Source: Deltaproteobacteria bacterium (GTDB taxonomy: Bacteria; Desulfobacterota; Desulfarculia; Adiutricales; Adiutricaceae). From it: a DNA stretch of 6,509 nt. The stretch is from the NCBI GenBank assembly GCA_031269135.1, contig JAISZP010000136.1, positions 1-6,509 on the forward strand. The letters are read 5' to 3'. The position numbers and the translations under genes are program-made. This document shows positions 4,628 to 6,509 of this stretch, in pieces; position 1 is the stretch's first letter; each line of letters begins with the position of its first letter. The notes under the pieces were generated by a model that saw only the letters and a list, made by a program, of their open reading frames with translations, had not been told where the DNA came from and did no database searches.

Positions 4628-6007
4628 ATGAGAAGTTTAGTTTGGTTTGCGGCTGCTTTGGTCAGCTCTCTTTTAGCAGGCCTATTTTTTGTCGGCGCCG
4701 CCATCGCTCTGACCGAGCAAGAGATTTTGGAACTCTCAAGCCAGGATCCTCAGCTTGAGGCCGCCGAAAAACAACTCCGCGACGTCTGGGAGAAACTCCC
4801 CGCCGACTTCATCGCTTCGATTCAATCAGAGCAGGATCAGTGGCTATCGACAAAGCGTGATTTTTTGGCTCACATCTTCATCGATCGAGGTCTTTCCAGA
4901 GCTCAGGCCTACGCCGCAACAGCTCGGTGGAGAGCCGCAAGTCTTGTGTCGGCCTCCGGAAAAACCGGCAGCAAGGCCGTGAGGATCCGCCAACTCAACG
5001 GCTCCTACTCCGGGGACGTTAAAAATGGTTATGCTCAAGGCCAAGGAGTGGCTATGGGCCAAAACTATTATCAGGGAGAGTTTCATCAAGGTCTTTTGGT
5101 GAACGGTTTTTATCTCTGGCCTGACGGAAACAGCTACCAAGGCGAGTTTAAAGACGGAAAACGCAACGGCCAAGGCATTTCGACTTTCATCAGCGGCCAG
5201 CGTTATGAAGGTCAGTTCAAGGACGGTTTGTACGACGGCTTTGGGGTGCTGACGTACGCCAACGGACAACGCTATCAAGGCGAATTTAAGGCCGGAATCA
5301 GACAAGGCGCCGGGCTTTTGACTTTTCCCAGCGGTCATAGTTATGAAGGGGAATTTAAGGACGACAAGCGTCATGGCCAAGGGATTTTCACCTTTCCCAA
5401 CGGCGAACGTTATCAAGGCGAATACCGCGAGGATAAACGGGAAGGACACGGAATTTTGGATTTTCCCAACGGCGACTGCTATGAGGGAGAATTCAGCGAC
5501 GAAAAGCCTCAAGGCCAGGGAGTCTTTAGATTTCTGAGCGGCGCTCGATACCAAGGTCAATTTGAAGACGGCTTGTACAATGGAAGAGGCATATTCACCT
5601 TCGATAATGGTCAGCGCTACGAGGGAGAGTTTAAAAATGGAAAACGAGACGGACAAGGAATTTTGACGTTTCCCAGCAGCGAGCGATACGAAGGCGAATT
5701 TAAAGAGGGGTTTTATGACGGCTATGGCGTTATAACCTATCCGAACGGCGAGAGATATTACGGCCAATTCAAAGGCGATCTCAAACACGGGGAGGGCACG
5801 GTTGAATTTCCCGATGGGCGTAGGTTTAAGGCCGTCTACGACGAAGGAGAACTCGTAGGTCAGTTGGAATTTATCCAAGAAAACCAAGAACCACAAGAAA
5901 CCCAGCAAACCCAAGACCCCCAAGAAACACAGCAAACACAGCAAACCCAGGAAACGCAAGAACCACAGCAAACCCAGCAGGATGCGGATGCGACGGATCC
6001 TCTTTAA
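4628..6007 (+). CDS. Secreted MORN-repeat protein with LprI-like N-terminal domain
   Basis: This 459-residue protein has a signal peptide ending A25-I26-A27, so it should leave the cytoplasm. Residues about 34-106 resemble the LprI/DUF1311 helical domain (QLEAAEKQLRDVWEKLP, then a Q-x2-WL region and an aromatic/Arg-rich helix) but lack the cysteines usual there. Residues 125-415 form about twelve 23-residue MORN repeats plus a partial one, following RYEGEFKDGKRHGQG-x-FTFPNG. Such repeats make an extended beta-hairpin sheet used as a scaffold or for binding lipid or peptidoglycan-associated partners; the partner here is unknown. The tail (417-451) is Gln/Thr/Glu/Pro-rich. The frame is open back to TTG 4472 inside the nuclease gene, but ATG 4628 has a duplicated Shine-Dalgarno and the signal peptide follows directly. 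It lies 115 nt after the nuclease gene and may share its transcript. Confidence 0.85.
   Translation: MRSLVWFAAALVSSLLAGLFFVGAAIALTEQEILELSSQDPQLEAAEKQLRDVWEKLPADFIASIQSEQDQWLSTKRDFLAHIFIDRGLSRAQAYAATARWRAASLVSASGKTGSKAVRIRQLNGSYSGDVKNGYAQGQGVAMGQNYYQGEFHQGLLVNGFYLWPDGNSYQGEFKDGKRNGQGISTFISGQRYEGQFKDGLYDGFGVLTYANGQRYQGEFKAGIRQGAGLLTFPSGHSYEGEFKDDKRHGQGIFTFPNGERYQGEYREDKREGHGILDFPNGDCYEGEFSDEKPQGQGVFRFLSGARYQGQFEDGLYNGRGIFTFDNGQRYEGEFKNGKRDGQGILTFPSSERYEGEFKEGFYDGYGVITYPNGERYYGQFKGDLKHGEGTVEFPDGRRFKAVYDEGELVGQLEFIQENQEPQETQQTQDPQETQQTQQTQETQEPQQTQQDADATDPL
5000..5872 (+). repeat. MORN repeat coding region, 69-bp period
   Basis: About twelve consecutive repeats of 22-23 codons plus a partial last one are visible. 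At protein level each has the Y-x-G-E/Q-F ... G-x-G pattern. At DNA level the copies are well diverged, so this is an old array under protein-level selection, unlike the young short repeats elsewhere in the window. Units 4, 9 and 11 share a DGLY/GFYDG variant in place of the DGKR type, hinting at higher-order duplication. Confidence 0.85.
5876..5980 (+). repeat. 9-bp-type repeat encoding the Gln/Thr-rich tail of the MORN protein
   Basis: The DNA is a degenerate array built from CAAGAA/CAGCAAACC-like units. It encodes runs such as QETQQTQ and QEPQ in protein residues 417-451. It ends just before a short acidic tail (DADATDPL). The low-complexity tail probably forms a flexible extension and is likely to vary in length between strains. 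Confidence 0.7.
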
Positions 6008-6044
6008 GGCAATGCCTGGGCCAAATGAAAACATTGTAGAAGGA

Positions 6045-6093
6045 AAAAGTTCAACAGAAAAAAAGTTCAGCAGAAACAGTTCAGCGGAAAAAA
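6045..6093 (+). repeat. 16-bp tandem repeat, three copies
   Basis: Units AAAAGTTCAACAGAAA (6045-6060) and AAAAGTTCAGCAGAAA (6061-6076) differ at one base. A third, shortened copy (CAGTTCAGCGGAAA, 6077-6090) follows. The array begins about 40 bp after the stop of the MORN gene. Its AAGTTCAACA stretch is identical to 471-480 in the lipoprotein leader. Confidence 0.75.
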
Positions 6094-6270
6094 TACAGTC
6101 GCTCCCGCTATGTACTGCAACAGCGGCAAGCAAAAAAAACTTTGCGAGCTTTATTCGGCGCCGCAGGCGGCGAGGGTTGCATGTTCATCAGTCTCAATAT
6201 CCGATGATTCAGATCGATTGACTGTATCTTATTGAGATTAGGGACGGCGGCTAGATTATTGTCGTGCAAT

Positions 6271-6351
6271 GATTCCAACGATTCCAACGATTCCAATGAT
6301 TCCAATGATTCCAACGATTCCAATGACGCCGATGAAGCCGATGATGCCGCA
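6271..6351 (+). repeat. 9-bp tandem array GATTCCAAY, six perfect units plus three diverged
   Basis: Six consecutive GATTCCAA(C/T) units fill 6271-6324; only the ninth base varies (C, C, T, T, C, T). Three diverged 9-bp units follow: GACGCCGAT, GAAGCCGAT and GATGCCGCA (6325-6351). Translated, they give Asp-Ser-Asn repeats on the plus strand and Leu-Glu-Ser repeats on the minus strand. No start with a ribosome binding site serves either frame, so I treat the array as non-coding. Confidence 0.85.
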
Positions 6352-6376
6352 CTCAAGCGATGCCGCGCCCAAACAA

Positions 6377-6412
6377 TCTTATATCTAAGCGCTCTTATAT
6401 CCAAGCGTTCTT
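6377..6412 (+). repeat. 16-bp tandem repeat, about 2.3 copies
   Basis: TCTTATATCTAAGCGC (6377-6392) and TCTTATATCCAAGCGT (6393-6408) differ at two positions. A partial third unit (TCTT) starts at 6409. Confidence 0.7.
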
Positions 6413-6416
6413 GGGT

Positions 6417-6445
6417 CTAGCCGCAACACCAACTAGCCGCAACCA
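6417..6445 (+). repeat. 16-bp tandem repeat, two copies
   Basis: CTAGCCGCAAC begins at 6417 and again at 6433, a 16-bp period. The first copy ends ACCAA and the second CAAGG. The array is adjacent to the preceding 16-bp array but is unrelated to it in sequence. Confidence 0.6.
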
Positions 6446-6463
6446 AGGCCAGGGGCGCCTTGG
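6443..6463. repeat. Perfect 7-bp stem hairpin
   Basis: CCAAGGC (6443-6449) and GCCTTGG (6457-6463) pair around a 7-nt loop. No T-run follows on either strand, so it does not look like an intrinsic terminator. The string GCCAGGGG at 6448-6455 recurs in the right arm of the terminal hairpin at 6502-6509. Confidence 0.5.
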
Positions 6464-6489
6464 AAAGAATGACGGCACTGCTTTTGGCC

Positions 6490-6509
6490 CCCCTGGCTTT
6501 AGCCAGGGG
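6490..6509. repeat. Perfect 9-bp stem hairpin at the window edge, IS200/IS605-end-like
   Basis: CCCCTGGCT (6490-6498) and AGCCAGGGG (6501-6509) form a perfect stem with a two-base loop. GC-rich hairpins with a CTTTAG centre are typical of the subterminal structures recognised by IS200/IS605 transposases and of related REP elements. The window ends at the last base of the stem, so the element, any transposase, or a T-run that would make this a terminator cannot be seen. Confidence 0.45.

Larger units (their letters stand above)
6008..6509. other. Right-edge non-coding stretch rich in short tandem repeats
   Basis: About 500 bp follow the MORN gene without a supportable gene. The longest open frames here are repeat translations with TTG starts and no ribosome binding site. 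The stretch holds 16-, 9-, 16- and 16-bp tandem arrays (6045-6093, 6271-6351, 6377-6412 and 6417-6445). It also has an 8-bp inverted repeat, TCTCAATA (6192-6199) and TATTGAGA (6230-6237), and hairpins at 6443-6463 and 6490-6509. No clear terminator of the MORN gene is visible. Confidence 0.6.

Noticed and set aside
4844..6133. A 429-codon open frame on the minus strand opposite the MORN gene
   Set aside because: It is the antisense of a repetitive, codon-biased gene. Its translation is a hydrophobic mirror of the MORN repeats and has no family features, and the plus-strand gene has a signal peptide, MORN motifs and a strong ribosome binding site.
6271..6351. A possible CRISPR array
   Set aside because: The units are 9 bp and directly adjacent with no spacers, and there are no cas genes.
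6108..6404. A 98-codon minus-strand frame containing Leu-Glu-Ser repeats
   Set aside because: It starts with TTG without a Shine-Dalgarno sequence, its middle is just the 9-bp array, and the flanking parts resemble no protein.
6232..6420. A 62-codon plus-strand frame containing Asp-Ser-Asn repeats
   Set aside because: It has a TTG start with no ribosome binding site, and the frame is open mainly because the 9-bp array has no stops.

Overview
The window looks like a chromosomal segment of a Gram-negative bacterium of roughly balanced GC content. The evidence is an outer-membrane-type lipoprotein with a DUF2846-like sequence, a periplasmic polyamine-binding protein, and two further exported proteins. 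I cannot name a genus. Shine-Dalgarno sequences and sigma70-like promoters are conventional where visible, and TTG seems to be used as a start for two genes.

Layout, left to right. Positions 1-535 hold no convincing complete gene. They contain a perfect extended -10 followed by a palindrome, and a very AT-rich block. Next comes a small lipoprotein gene (536-997, +). It converges, across a 292-bp gap with a 32-bp tandem repeat, on a minus-strand pair: a SpoU/TrmH-class (TrmJ-like) RNA 2'-O-methyltransferase (1290-2051) downstream of a PotD-like polyamine-binding protein (2182-3249). The potD-like gene and a plus-strand gene for an exported thermonuclease-family protein (3523-4512) diverge from a shared control region with two good, face-to-face sigma70-type promoters. 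The nuclease is followed by a hairpin with a T-rich flank. A secreted protein with an LprI-like N-terminal domain and about twelve MORN repeats (4628-6007) comes next. Positions 6008-6509 appear non-coding and hold several arrays of short tandem repeats. The window ends in a perfect hairpin resembling IS200/IS605 end structures.

The genes do not form one evident pathway. The methyltransferase and PotD-like protein may share a transcript. The nuclease and MORN protein may be partly co-transcribed. The potA/B/C partners of a polyamine transporter are absent, so the binding protein is an orphan here.

The most unusual property is the density of short tandem duplications (9-32 bp units) in almost every gap. 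They also occur inside coding sequence: a 15-bp repeat encodes a long hydrophobic N-terminal extension of the nuclease, a 9-bp-type repeat encodes a Gln/Thr-rich tail on the MORN protein, and an exact 11-bp duplication doubles the ribosome binding site of the MORN gene. I see no CRISPR array, toxin-antitoxin pair, phage gene or recognisable defence system, and no RNA gene.
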